A stretch of DNA of 5,552 bases from NCBI GenBank assembly GCA_002455755.1, contig DKLL01000029.1:5863-11414 (forward strand). The letters run 5' to 3'. A model generated the notes under the pieces. That model saw nothing but the letters and a program-made list of their open reading frames with translations. It searched no databases and was not told where the DNA came from. Each line of letters starts with the position of its first letter. The stretch's first letter is position 1. The translations under genes were made by a program, and so were the position numbers. Shown here piece after piece: positions 1 through 5,540 of this stretch. The DNA is from Acinetobacter sp. UBA6641. Lineage in GTDB: Bacteria; Pseudomonadota; Gammaproteobacteria; Pseudomonadales; Moraxellaceae.

Positions 1-420
1 TTAGAGAGTAAATATCTGCCCTTACTGCCAAGCGAATATCAGGCGGATTATGCCCATGTTACCTTACATCGTTTAGAGGCCTTATCTGGGTATATTAGAC
101 AAAAACAGCAGCATCCTTACCATGCCGATGGCAGTGAACTAACCCCTGAAGAACAGCTTAATCTACGCCATTTCTCGCAGAAACTGGATGATTTAACTGC
201 AAAATTTATTGTTAAAGTTGCCAATCATTATCAGTCCGCACGACTGATTAAAGTTGAAGTTGCCAATCCGCTAGATGGTGCAGCGGCTATTCCACAGAGC
301 ACAGCACAGCTAAAAAGCCATCCTGCACATACCTCACACAAGGTCGGCACATCCGGGGTCATCAAACTGATTTTGCTGACCATTGTCATTTGTGTACTGG
401 CTTACTATTTTGGGCTTTAA
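1..420 (+). CDS. Partial CDS (3' end): unrecognised protein with C-terminal membrane anchor
   Basis: Frame 1 is open from the first base to a TAA at 418-420, giving the last 139 residues of a protein whose start lies upstream of the window; this stretch has no in-frame ATG. The visible part is hydrophilic and probably helical (residues 1-90, with many Gln, His, Leu and Lys). A low-complexity Ala/Ser/His/Pro linker follows (about 91-118). The protein then ends in one strongly hydrophobic segment (about 119-137, GVIKLILLTIVICVLAYYF) with only a couple of residues after it. That is the layout of a tail-anchored or single-pass membrane protein with its soluble part in the cytoplasm. I see no catalytic motif and do not recognise the family. 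Codon use looks normal for the neighbourhood and there are no internal stops, so it is probably a real gene. It converges on the kinase gene with 3 bp between stops. Confidence 0.7.
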   Translation, partial: LESKYLPLLPSEYQADYAHVTLHRLEALSGYIRQKQQHPYHADGSELTPEEQLNLRHFSQKLDDLTAKFIVKVANHYQSARLIKVEVANPLDGAAAIPQSTAQLKSHPAHTSHKVGTSGVIKLILLTIVICVLAYYFGL

Positions 421-423
421 TTT

Positions 424-957
424 TTATAAAGTGGCTAAAAACTGCTGTGCCTGTCTGGAAGATTTCAAATGGATCCAGCGAATATGCTGATACTGCGGAT
501 CTTCCATCATATGCAAATATTTTTTCCGGTTCTTCTGGTGGGTTTTGATCATCCACCAGATAATCGAATCCCGGCTCAACATTCGACTGAAACTTTCTGT
601 GTTATTGGAACTTGGCCAAAGTGTTCGGCCTGTTACTGCACGTTGTATCGCCCGCTTTAGCGATTGCCACATATTGACATGAAAGGGAATATCCAGCCAG
701 ATTACCACATCAACCTCGCGCCATTTCACCGGAATGCTTCGCGAGTAATTGCCGTCAATCACATAACCCGTTGCTGTCTGATTCATTTGAGTCGCCAATT
801 TCGCAAGGAACACTTCATCTGCACTTTGTTGCCAGTTGTCCTGCCAGAACAGATCATCCAGTTCAATGTGCTGTAGCCCGAGTTTTTCTGCCATCGCCTT
901 GGAAAATGTGGTTTTACCCGATGCAGATGTCCCAACCACATTAATGCGTTTCATCAT
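424..957 (-). CDS. P-loop nucleoside/adenylate kinase-like protein (FlaR/topology-modulation family)
   Basis: This 177-residue protein starts with a beta strand and a Walker A loop, GTSASGKTT (residues 9-17, Lys15). After it come an acidic ELDDLFW segment (32-38), a VIDGNY motif (66-71) and a hydrophobic Walker B-like strand VVIWLD (84-89). A basic region with several Arg and Lys (101-111, 140-146) could form the lid over the phosphate donor. This order fits the small cytoplasmic P-loop kinases annotated as adenylate kinase-like or FlaR 'topology modulation' proteins; the true substrate of this group is poorly known. The length is normal for the family. Two ATG codons are in tandem (957 and 954). 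An AAAGG ribosome-binding site lies 7 bases before the first and 10 before the second, which favours 957. The nearest upstream gene in the same direction is tcdA, 204 bp away. The family call is firm; the substrate is not. Confidence 0.85.
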   Translation of the reverse strand: MMKRINVVGTSASGKTTFSKAMAEKLGLQHIELDDLFWQDNWQQSADEVFLAKLATQMNQTATGYVIDGNYSRSIPVKWREVDVVIWLDIPFHVNMWQSLKRAIQRAVTGRTLWPSSNNTESFSRMLSRDSIIWWMIKTHQKNRKKYLHMMEDPQYQHIRWIHLKSSRQAQQFLATL

Positions 958-1161
958 GATGCAGCCTTTAGCAATTCAATAAAATGATCCGGATTCATGA
1001 GTGTTATTTTTAGGTCGAATAATAGAAAAATACTTTGGCTTTTTTGTTGAAGTAGGTTGAATAAATTTATACGCGATTTATGCATTTTTATTTTATATAC
1101 AAAGTTTGAATGAACCCGAATAGCTAGAATCGAGTTCATCCATCTTCATCTTTTTTTCTGT
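958..1161. other. AT-rich intergenic region between tcdA and the kinase
   Basis: These 204 bp are markedly AT-rich and hold no convincing gene. A 61-codon minus-strand frame (954-1139) exists but has no ribosome-binding site and unremarkable composition. An imperfect inverted repeat lies at 1110-1139 (ATGAACcCGA paired with TCGaGTTCAT, one mismatch, 10-base spacer). It sits just downstream of the tcdA stop but has no T-run, so it is not a typical intrinsic terminator. The kinase promoter is presumably in this interval, but no -35/-10 pair stands out. Confidence 0.5.
965..969 (-). promoter_or_regulatory. Ribosome-binding site of the P-loop kinase
   Basis: AAAGG on the minus strand sits 7 bases upstream of the ATG at 957-955. 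This spacing is better for the first of the two tandem ATG codons than for the second, so it supports the 177-residue start. Confidence 0.5.
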
Positions 1162-1950
1162 TTAAACTGATGGAGCAGTTTCAGTTTTAGGCTTTTTCAA
1201 TGCCAATTTTTTTAATACTTCTGCCACGGCCACCATGGCAAAACTTGAAGTGACCACTACAGCCGAGCCATAACCGCCACAGCGCAAGCCGGCACTGGCA
1301 CACACCTCTGCGCCAGAAAATGGATTGTCAATGGAATAAACGCAGCTAATGCCAAATTTCTCTTTCGGCTTTTTGCAAATACCCTTGGCACGCAACTGAC
1401 TACGCAGTTTCGCCAGCATCGGGTCCTGTTCAGTTTTGGACAAATCGGCAACCCGAATTTTTAACGGATCCAGTTTTCCGCCAGCTCCACCCGATACAAT
1501 CAGCGGAATTTTATTAAAACGGCAATGCAGCATTAAGGCCAGTTTGGCCTTGACATCATCAATACAGTCTAAAACCACATCCGGGGAGTTGGCTAGAAGT
1601 TCTTTGACATTGTCTGGGGTTAAATAATCATCCACCAGATTAATCTTAATCCGTGGATTAATCGAATAACAGCGCTCGGCCATCACTTCAATTTTTTCCC
1701 GTCCCAAGGTCGAACTCATGGCCGGCAATTGACGGTTAATATTCGATGCAGCGACCACATCCATATCAATCAGGGTCAGCTCAGCAATGCCGGTACGTGC
1801 CAAGGCTTCAACTGCCCAGGAACCGACGCCGCCAATCCCGATCACCATCACATGGCTCTGTTCGTACTGACGAAACGCCTCATCTCCATAAATTTTTTCT
1901 ACCCCGGCAAAACGGCGCTCATATTCATCATCTTCAGGAAGATCAGTCAT
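1162..1950 (-). CDS. tcdA: tRNA threonylcarbamoyladenosine dehydratase (TcdA/CsdL)
   Basis: This cytoplasmic E1/ThiF-like enzyme uses ATP to dehydrate and cyclise t6A at position 37 of ANN-decoding tRNAs, forming cyclic t6A (ct6A). The 262-residue protein is close to the E. coli length of 268. Visible marks are the nucleotide-binding loop GIGGVGSW (38-45) and the strand LTLIDMD (58-64) with acidic ribose-binding residues. The family signature SNINRQ follows (69-74), then a Lys in GREKIEVMAER (83-92), LDCIDD (127-132) and the glycine-rich SGGAGG (153-158). A Cys-containing CVYS segment (203-206) and a hydrophobic helix at about 231-246 lie near the C terminus, in line with the membrane association reported for E. 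coli CsdL. The start at 1950 gives the expected N terminus (ERRFAGVEKIYG), although the ribosome-binding site is weak. In E. coli the enzyme works with the CsdA-CsdE sulfur-transfer pair, whose genes are not seen here. The gene appears to be transcribed alone. Confidence 0.95.
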   Translation of the reverse strand: MTDLPEDDEYERRFAGVEKIYGDEAFRQYEQSHVMVIGIGGVGSWAVEALARTGIAELTLIDMDVVAASNINRQLPAMSSTLGREKIEVMAERCYSINPRIKINLVDDYLTPDNVKELLANSPDVVLDCIDDVKAKLALMLHCRFNKIPLIVSGGAGGKLDPLKIRVADLSKTEQDPMLAKLRSQLRAKGICKKPKEKFGISCVYSIDNPFSGAEVCASAGLRCGGYGSAVVVTSSFAMVAVAEVLKKLALKKPKTETAPSV

Positions 1951-2023
1951 TCGTCATCTAACAGCTAAAAAACACCGCTGCATTTTATCAAATTCCGGCT
2001 CAATCCGATAATCTATCTCTTCA

Positions 2024-2049
2024 GCATTGTTCAGTACTTATAACAATGC
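2024..2049. repeat. 8-bp perfect inverted repeat upstream of tcdA
   Basis: GCATTGTT (2024-2031) and AACAATGC (2042-2049) are exact inverted copies with a 10-base spacer. They lie about 75-100 bp upstream of the tcdA start. There is no T-run on the strand that would make it a terminator for a neighbouring gene. It could be an operator-like site or chance; no regulator is suggested by the sequence. Confidence 0.4.
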
Positions 2050-2306
2050 ATAAAAAAGAGGCTGTAGCCCAGTACCGTTCCATAGTTCTGTCAAGGGTCT
2101 TTATTTTGCTGAAAATGGTTAATTTCGAATTAGAATCATATAGATGAATTTTTATGAAGTCTGTTTGTAGACTTTCGGTTGTTAATCCAATCGTCCTTAT
2201 TTTCTTTAATTCTTTACTGATGAGAAAGTTTAAAATTTCATAGATAAATTAAAGTCTGTCACAGCCACAGATTTTCAATAAAATCGAAATGTATTTGTGT
2301 AGGCAA

Positions 2307-2414
2307 TGGATTACTTTTGACAGGCCAAAAGTAAGCAAAAGCCTTTGTTACCCATACATAACATCCATGTTATGGTGGATAACATGTGGCATCCCTGCCA
2401 CATTCGTCAATCCA
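2307..2414. repeat. Dense overlapping-palindrome block; candidate dispersed intergenic repeat or structured RNA
   Basis: An outer inverted repeat, TGGATT (2307-2312) and AATCCA (2409-2414), encloses a chain of hairpins. H1 is TTACTTTTG/CAAAAGTAA (2311-2334, 6-base loop). H1b is GTAAgCAAA/TTTGTTAC (2331-2351, one bulged G, 4-base loop). H2a is CATAACA/TGTTATG (2357-2374, loop TCCA). H2b is CATGTTAT/ATAACATG (2366-2386, 5-base loop). H3 is ATGTGGCA/TGCCACAT (2384-2403, loop TCCC). H1 and H1b share an arm, as do H2a and H2b, so within each pair only one can form at a time; H2b and H3 overlap by 3 bases. Such density is typical of REP/MITE-like intergenic repeats or of structured RNA. The H1 sequence is also similar in style to 'CAAAAGTAAcCAAAA' repeats that I recall from other gammaproteobacteria, but I could not check copy number. 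Confidence 0.6.
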
Positions 2415-2447
2415 AAATTTACTTAAATTAAATTATGGGACAGCAGT

Positions 2448-2466
2448 GGGCTTTCGCCCCTTTTCT
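2448..2466 (+). terminator. Possible weak terminator hairpin downstream of the palindrome block
   Basis: GGGC (2448-2451) pairs with GCCC (2456-2459) around a TTTC loop, and the plus strand continues CTTTTCT, a short T-rich tail. Read on the minus strand, the loop is GAAA, a stable GNRA tetraloop, lying about 27 bases after the orn stop but with no U-run behind it. It could end a plus-strand transcript from the palindrome block or protect the 3' end of orn mRNA. The stem is only 4 bp, so confidence is low. AGCAGT (2442-2447) and ACTGCT (2481-2486) form a wider inverted repeat around it. Confidence 0.3.
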
Positions 2467-2486
2467 ATCCATTTATCAATACTGCT

Positions 2487-3041
2487 TTATTTATTCATGA
2501 TAAAGAAATATTCACGATAATATTTCAGTTCGGCAATCGAATCACGAATGTCATCCATCGCCAGGTGTGAGGCATTCTTTTTCAGGCCGCTCATAATTTC
2601 TGGGCGCCAGCGTTTTGCCAGTTCTTTCACTGAAGATACATCCAGGTTACGGTAATGGAAAAACTGTTCCATTTCCGGCATTAAACGGTGCAGGAAACGG
2701 CGATCCTGACAAATCGAGTTACCGCACATCGGCGATGATTTTGGATTGACCCATTTTTTTAGAAATTCCAAGGTTTGCTGTTCGGCATCTTGTGCGGTCA
2801 ATTTACTGCGGCGTACACGCTCAATTAAACCTGACTGTCCATGCTGACGCGTATTCCATTCATCCATCGCATTGAGTACGCGATCCGACTGATGTACAGC
2901 GAGCACCGGACCTTCCGCCAGAATATTCAGGTTATCGTCAGTCACAATAGTTGCAACTTCAATAATTTGGTCGTTATCTGTATCCAGACCTGTCATTTCC
3001 AGGTCAATCCAAATCAGGCGGGTATCAGGAGTGCTGCTCAT
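2487..3041 (-). CDS. orn: Oligoribonuclease (Orn)
   Basis: This cytoplasmic 3'-to-5' exoribonuclease of the DEDDh family degrades two- to five-base RNA fragments (including pGpG from c-di-GMP breakdown) to mononucleotides. It is 184 residues long, against 181 in E. coli. All five active-site residues are visible: Asp13 and Glu15 in [10 protein letters not shown], Asp113 in [10 protein letters not shown], His159 in NASHLAMDD and Asp164. The HYRNLD motif (129-134) carries the conserved Tyr130. The N terminus lines up with E. coli Orn one residue longer, which supports the ATG at 3041; its ribosome-binding site is weak. The gene is divergent from rsgA, as in E. coli, and this pairing is common in gammaproteobacteria. 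It looks complete and functional. Confidence 0.97.
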   Translation of the reverse strand: MSSTPDTRLIWIDLEMTGLDTDNDQIIEVATIVTDDNLNILAEGPVLAVHQSDRVLNAMDEWNTRQHGQSGLIERVRRSKLTAQDAEQQTLEFLKKWVNPKSSPMCGNSICQDRRFLHRLMPEMEQFFHYRNLDVSSVKELAKRWRPEIMSGLKKNASHLAMDDIRDSIAELKYYREYFFIMNK

Positions 3042-3074
3042 AAATGTGCAATCTTATTAGGCTTAAAAACCGCT

Positions 3075-3083
3075 ATAGTAGCA
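3075..3083 (-). promoter_or_regulatory. Possible extended -10 promoter for orn
   Basis: On the minus strand TGC-TACTAT resembles an extended -10 element (TGn plus a hexamer matching TATAAT at 4 of 6 positions). No good -35 box lies 17 bases upstream. It would give a leader of roughly 25-30 bases before the orn ATG. Confidence 0.3.
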
Positions 3084-3122
3084 AATTTATTGCAACTTGG
3101 CTGTAACTCCTACCCCGCTTCA

Positions 3123-3131
3123 TGCTATTTT
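3123..3131 (+). promoter_or_regulatory. Possible extended -10 promoter for rsgA
   Basis: TGC-TATTTT on the plus strand has the TGn extension and a 4-of-6 match to TATAAT, about 35 bases before the rsgA start. There is no clear -35 hexamer, so this is only a candidate. Confidence 0.25.
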
Positions 3132-3156
3132 TGCCATTCTTAGTCCATGCTTTTTT

Positions 3157-3160
3157 AGGA
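3157..3160 (+). promoter_or_regulatory. Ribosome-binding site of rsgA
   Basis: AGGA lies 5 bases before the ATG at 3166 and supports that start. Confidence 0.6.
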
Positions 3161-3165
3161 TATGA

Positions 3166-4224
3166 ATGGCTTTAATTCGTAAACGTCGTTTAACTGAACA
3201 GCAGCAGCGTCGCATTCAGAAACAGCATCAAACACGTCAAGAAGAAATCGACACTTCAAGTGACCTGGAAGGCCTGGTGGTTCAGCACTATGGTCGTCAA
3301 CTTGAGGTGCAAGCCCTCTCAACGCCTGATGAGCATCCGCTAAAGCCTATTGTTGCAGCAGGTGAACCCGAACCGTTCTGGAAGCCGATTGAAGTCGGCA
3401 GTGTATGGCGTTGTCACACCCGTACCAATCTGGAAGCGCTGGTCACAGGTGACCGGGTCAAATGGCAGGCCGATCCGAATACCGGTCTGGGTATTATTAC
3501 CGCCATTCATCCTCGCCAGTCCTTGCTGACCCGTCCGGACCGTTATCACAAGGTCAAGCCAGTCGCGGCCAATGTCAGTCTGATTGTGATTGTTTTTGCC
3601 TCTTTCCCGGAAGTTGCTCCCAGTTTAATTGACCGCTATCTGGTGGCCTGTGCCGATGCTGACATTCCAGCACTACTGGTACTCAATAAATCTGATTTGA
3701 TTCAGGAAAATGACCCGATTTTGACCCTGATGCAAGAGTATCAGGCATTAGGCTATGAAGTGATGCAAACTCAATCGAATGGTGATTTGACTGAACTAGC
3801 AAAACGCCTGGCCGGTGAAACCGTGGCCTTTGTCGGTCAGTCTGGGGTGGGTAAAAGCTCACTGATTAATGCCATGGTTCCGGATGCCGCACAAAAAACC
3901 AATATCATTTCGGAAAACTCGGCCCTTGGTCAGCACACCACCACCTCTACCCGCTTGATTGCCTTTGGTGAAGGTGCAGCACTGATTGATTCGCCGGGAA
4001 TTCGTGAATTCGGTTTATGGCATCTGGATCTGGCCAAAGTGCAGCATGGCTTTCCTGAAATTGAAAATTTGCTCGGACATTGCCAGTTCCGGAATTGTAC
4101 CCATAAGCATGAAAAGCAATGTGCTTTGCGTCAGGCAGCCGAGTCCAGTGAAATCTTGCAACGCCGTTTAGACAGTTATTTGCGTTTAATTGATGAAATT
4201 ACTGAAGCACAGCAAAAAAATTAA
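3166..4224 (+). CDS. rsgA: Ribosome small-subunit-dependent GTPase A (RsgA/YjeQ)
   Basis: This cytoplasmic circularly permuted GTPase binds the 30S subunit late in assembly, checks the decoding centre and is released on GTP hydrolysis. It is 352 residues long, against 350 in E. coli. A basic, Gln-rich N-terminal tail (1-25) precedes an OB-fold (about 35-120, with VTGDRVKW at 93-100). The G motifs then come in the permuted order typical of the family: G4 NKSD (174-177), G1 GQSGVGKSS (224-232), G2 region GQHTTT (255-260) and G3 DSPG (275-278). The C-terminal zinc-finger ligands are intact as C306-x4-C311-x-H313-x5-C319. A helical tail follows. The gene starts 124 bp from the divergent orn. The next gene on the same strand begins 93 bp after the rsgA stop, behind its own probable promoter. 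Confidence 0.97.
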   Translation: MALIRKRRLTEQQQRRIQKQHQTRQEEIDTSSDLEGLVVQHYGRQLEVQALSTPDEHPLKPIVAAGEPEPFWKPIEVGSVWRCHTRTNLEALVTGDRVKWQADPNTGLGIITAIHPRQSLLTRPDRYHKVKPVAANVSLIVIVFASFPEVAPSLIDRYLVACADADIPALLVLNKSDLIQENDPILTLMQEYQALGYEVMQTQSNGDLTELAKRLAGETVAFVGQSGVGKSSLINAMVPDAAQKTNIISENSALGQHTTTSTRLIAFGEGAALIDSPGIREFGLWHLDLAKVQHGFPEIENLLGHCQFRNCTHKHEKQCALRQAAESSEILQRRLDSYLRLIDEITEAQQKN

Positions 4225-4251
4225 TTTTTCTTAACCCTTAGCCCTTGAAGC

Positions 4252-4267
4252 GGTGATTTTGATCGCC
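4252..4267 (+). terminator. Weak hairpin downstream of rsgA
   Basis: GGTGAT (4252-4257) pairs with ATCGCC (4262-4267) around TTTG, a 6-bp stem including one G-T pair. The sequence after it is AT-rich (ATATTTAT) but lacks a clean T-run, and the hairpin overlaps the possible promoter of the next gene. It may attenuate rsgA transcription, or it may be chance. Confidence 0.25.
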
Positions 4268-4285
4268 ATATTTATAGGCTATACT
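4259..4285 (+). promoter_or_regulatory. Probable promoter of the rhodanese-grxC-secB cluster
   Basis: The -10 candidate TATACT (4280-4285) matches TATAAT at 5 of 6 positions. A -35 candidate TTGATC (4259-4264) matches TTGACA at 4 of 6, with a slightly short 15-base spacer. It is the best sigma70-like pair in the rsgA-rhodanese gap, placing the transcript start about 25 bases before the GTG start. Confidence 0.4.
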
Positions 4286-4308
4286 CTACGCAATTTTGAA
4301 TTGTAATT

Positions 4309-4314
4309 AGGTGA
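4309..4314 (+). promoter_or_regulatory. Ribosome-binding site deciding the GTG start of the rhodanese
   Basis: AGGTGA lies 3 bases before the GTG at 4318, a close but usable spacing. The next in-frame ATG (4339) has no purine-rich sequence in front of it, so the GTG start is preferred. Confidence 0.5.
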
Positions 4315-4317
4315 CTT

Positions 4318-4725
4318 GTGGAACGTTGGTTCGAATTTATGGGTAATCACCCCTTCCTGTTTGGAACACTCGGGGCGTTGGTTGTTTTGTTTTTCGTTTT
4401 AGAAGGACAACGCAATGGTCGTAAAATTTCACCACAATCTTTAGGTATTTTAGTGAAAGCTAAAAATGCAATGCTGATTGATTTACGTGATGCCAAAGAT
4501 TTCCGTGAAGGTCATATCAGCGGTAGCCGTAATATCCCATATAGCCAGATTACAAGTCATATAGAAGAGTTAAAATCTGCGGAGCAACCCCTGGTATTTA
4601 TTTGTAACCTGGGACAAATCGCAGGTACTGCTTTACAACAAGTCGGTCATGCTGACAGCTATCGTTTAGATGGCGGGATCAACAACTGGAAAGTTCAAGG
4701 TTTACCCCTGATTAAAAGCAAATAA
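4318..4725 (+). CDS. Membrane-anchored rhodanese-like domain protein (YibN-like)
   Basis: This 135-residue protein has one N-terminal membrane segment (about 12-28, rich in Leu, Val and Phe) followed by a single rhodanese domain (about 36-130) expected to face the cytoplasm. Domain marks are LIDLRDAKDFREGHISGSRNIP (53-74, the typical N-terminal signature), the active-site strand FIC with Cys96, and the C-terminal LDGGINNWKVQGLPL (117-131). The catalytic loop reads C-N-L-G-Q-I and lacks the Arg that usually closes the CxxGxR loop. The Cys can still carry a persulfide, but the substrate may differ from thiosulfate. Position before grxC and secB matches E. coli yibN. The start is a GTG with AGGTGA three bases before it; the first in-frame ATG is 7 codons further on. 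Family is certain; the role (sulfur transfer or redox at the inner membrane) is inferred. Confidence 0.92.
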   Translation: MERWFEFMGNHPFLFGTLGALVVLFFVLEGQRNGRKISPQSLGILVKAKNAMLIDLRDAKDFREGHISGSRNIPYSQITSHIEELKSAEQPLVFICNLGQIAGTALQQVGHADSYRLDGGINNWKVQGLPLIKSK

Positions 4726-4743
4726 TACGCTTGGAGAATTTGA

Positions 4744-4998
4744 ATGGCTGAAGTAATTATTTATTCCACCACCGTATGCCCTTATTGCATTCGCGCAAAA
4801 CAACTTCTTGAGCGTAAAGGCGTTCAATATAAAGAAATTAACTTATCTAACGAAGCGCCTGAAGTACGTGTTGAATTGATGCAGCGCACCAATCACCGTA
4901 CTGTTCCACAAATCTTTATTAACGACCAATTTATTGGTGGTTTTGACCAACTTTATGCTCTAGAGCGTGAAGGAAAATTAAACGAATTATTGGCTTAA
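4744..4998 (+). CDS. grxC: Glutaredoxin 3 (GrxC)
   Basis: This small cytoplasmic dithiol glutaredoxin is reduced by glutathione and reduces protein disulfides and glutathione mixed disulfides. It has 84 residues, like E. coli Grx3 (83). The thioredoxin fold is complete: redox motif C12-P-Y-C15 after the first strand, the cis-Pro motif TVP (53-55), and the glutathione-binding GGFDQL segment (65-70). A good ribosome-binding site, GGAG (4733-4736), stands 7 bases before the ATG. The gap to the upstream rhodanese stop is only 18 bp and to secB 39 bp, with no terminator in either, so the three genes are probably one operon. Nothing unusual is seen. Confidence 0.97.
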   Translation: MAEVIIYSTTVCPYCIRAKQLLERKGVQYKEINLSNEAPEVRVELMQRTNHRTVPQIFINDQFIGGFDQLYALEREGKLNELLA

Positions 4999-5037
4999 CA
5001 TTTTATTAAGTCACCTCTTCATATTAAGGATTAAAGA

Positions 5038-5493
5038 ATGAGTGAACAACAAGCTCAACCGCAATTAGCACTAGAACGTATTTATACTAAAGATATTTCT
5101 TTTGAAGTACCTGGGGCGCAAGTATTTACCAAGGAATGGCAGCCTGAACTCAATATCAATCTGTCTTCTTCTGCAGAAAAAATTGATGCAACGCATTACG
5201 AAGTGGCATTACAAGTCGTGGTTCAAGCGAATAACGCGGGTGATACTGCATTTATCGTCGATGTGACTCAAGCCGGTATTTTCCTGATCGATGGTGTTGA
5301 AGAAGAACGTCTGCCATATATTCTGGGTGCTTACTGCCCAAATATCCTGTTCCCGTTTTTACGTGAAGCAGTGAATGATATGGTGACTAAAGGAAGCTTC
5401 CCGCAATTGCTGCTTACCCCAATTAACTTCGACGCTGAATTCGAAGCCAATATGCAACGTGCTCAAGCAGCCGCTGCTGAAGGTCAGGCTTAA
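5038..5493 (+). CDS. secB: Protein-export chaperone SecB
   Basis: This cytoplasmic tetrameric chaperone holds preproteins unfolded and hands them to SecA for export through SecYEG. It has 151 residues, against 155 in E. coli. Family landmarks are [14 protein letters not shown] (14-27), the glycine-poor beta-sheet core, the helix motif [18 protein letters not shown] (99-116) and [17 protein letters not shown] (119-135). A flexible Ala/Gln-rich tail follows (139-151), the region that contacts SecA in homologues. A strong ribosome-binding site, AAGGA (5026-5030), is 7 bases before the ATG. It is the last gene of the rhodanese-grxC-secB cluster and is followed after 17 bp by a strong terminator. 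In E. coli gpsA follows secB; here the terminator suggests that any following gene is transcribed separately, although the window ends too soon to see. Confidence 0.98.
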   Translation: MSEQQAQPQLALERIYTKDISFEVPGAQVFTKEWQPELNINLSSSAEKIDATHYEVALQVVVQANNAGDTAFIVDVTQAGIFLIDGVEEERLPYILGAYCPNILFPFLREAVNDMVTKGSFPQLLLTPINFDAEFEANMQRAQAAAAEGQA

Positions 5494-5510
5494 TCGCTTA
5501 AGCTTCAATA

Positions 5511-5540
5511 TAAAAAAGACCGCAAATGCGGTCTTTTTTA
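5511..5540 (+). terminator. Intrinsic terminator after secB
   Basis: A perfect 13-bp stem has its arms at 5511-5523 and 5528-5540 with GACCGC/GCGGTC at its core. It closes on an AAAT loop and ends in six T residues. The A-run on the left arm means it can also work in the opposite direction for a convergent gene beyond the window. Confidence 0.93.

Larger units (their letters stand above)
1951..2486. other. 536-bp gene-free region between orn and tcdA
   Basis: No convincing protein or tRNA gene lies here. Going rightwards it holds a possible tcdA promoter near 1985-2015, an 8-bp perfect inverted repeat (2024-2031 with 2042-2049), and an AT-rich stretch with small hairpins. These are AAGTCT/AGACTT at 2157-2174, CTTTAATT/AATTAAAG at 2204-2254, and GATTTT/AAAATC at 2270-2285. 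AAGTCTGT occurs twice (2157-2164 and 2252-2259). The dense palindrome block follows at 2307-2414, then a GC hairpin at 2448-2459. A 45-codon plus-strand frame (ATG at 2289, TAA at 2424-2426) coincides with the palindrome block. It has no ribosome-binding site and reads like translated repeat DNA. Confidence 0.6.

Noticed and set aside
469..876. Plus-strand open frames opposite the kinase (469-660 and 664-876), and similar frames opposite tcdA, orn and rsgA.
   Set aside because: They lie antisense to well-supported conserved genes, lack ribosome-binding sites and show no protein family features; shadows of the real genes.
954..1139. A 61-codon minus-strand frame between tcdA and the kinase.
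   Set aside because: AT-rich, no ribosome-binding site and no family resemblance; only its last 14 codons attracted interest, listed separately.
548..1640. A 14-base identical sequence (ATCATCCACCAGAT) at 548-561 and 1627-1640, inside the kinase and tcdA genes.
   Set aside because: The two copies are read in different frames and encode unrelated residues in normal conserved parts of each protein; probably coincidence.
2214..2226. CTGATGAGAAAG resembles the conserved core of a hammerhead ribozyme (CUGAUGA plus GAAA).
   Set aside because: The two core boxes are directly fused, with no stem II between them, and no matching stems I and III or cleavage triplet could be found; a chance match in AT-rich DNA.
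2317..2322. A perfect -35 consensus TTGACA on the plus strand within the palindrome block.
   Set aside because: No acceptable -10 element lies 15-19 bases downstream; the hexamer is accounted for by the H1 hairpin arm and loop.
2289..2426. A 45-codon plus-strand frame starting at ATG 2289.
   Set aside because: No ribosome-binding site, odd composition (many Trp, Cys and Ile), and complete coincidence with the palindrome block; most likely translated repeat sequence.
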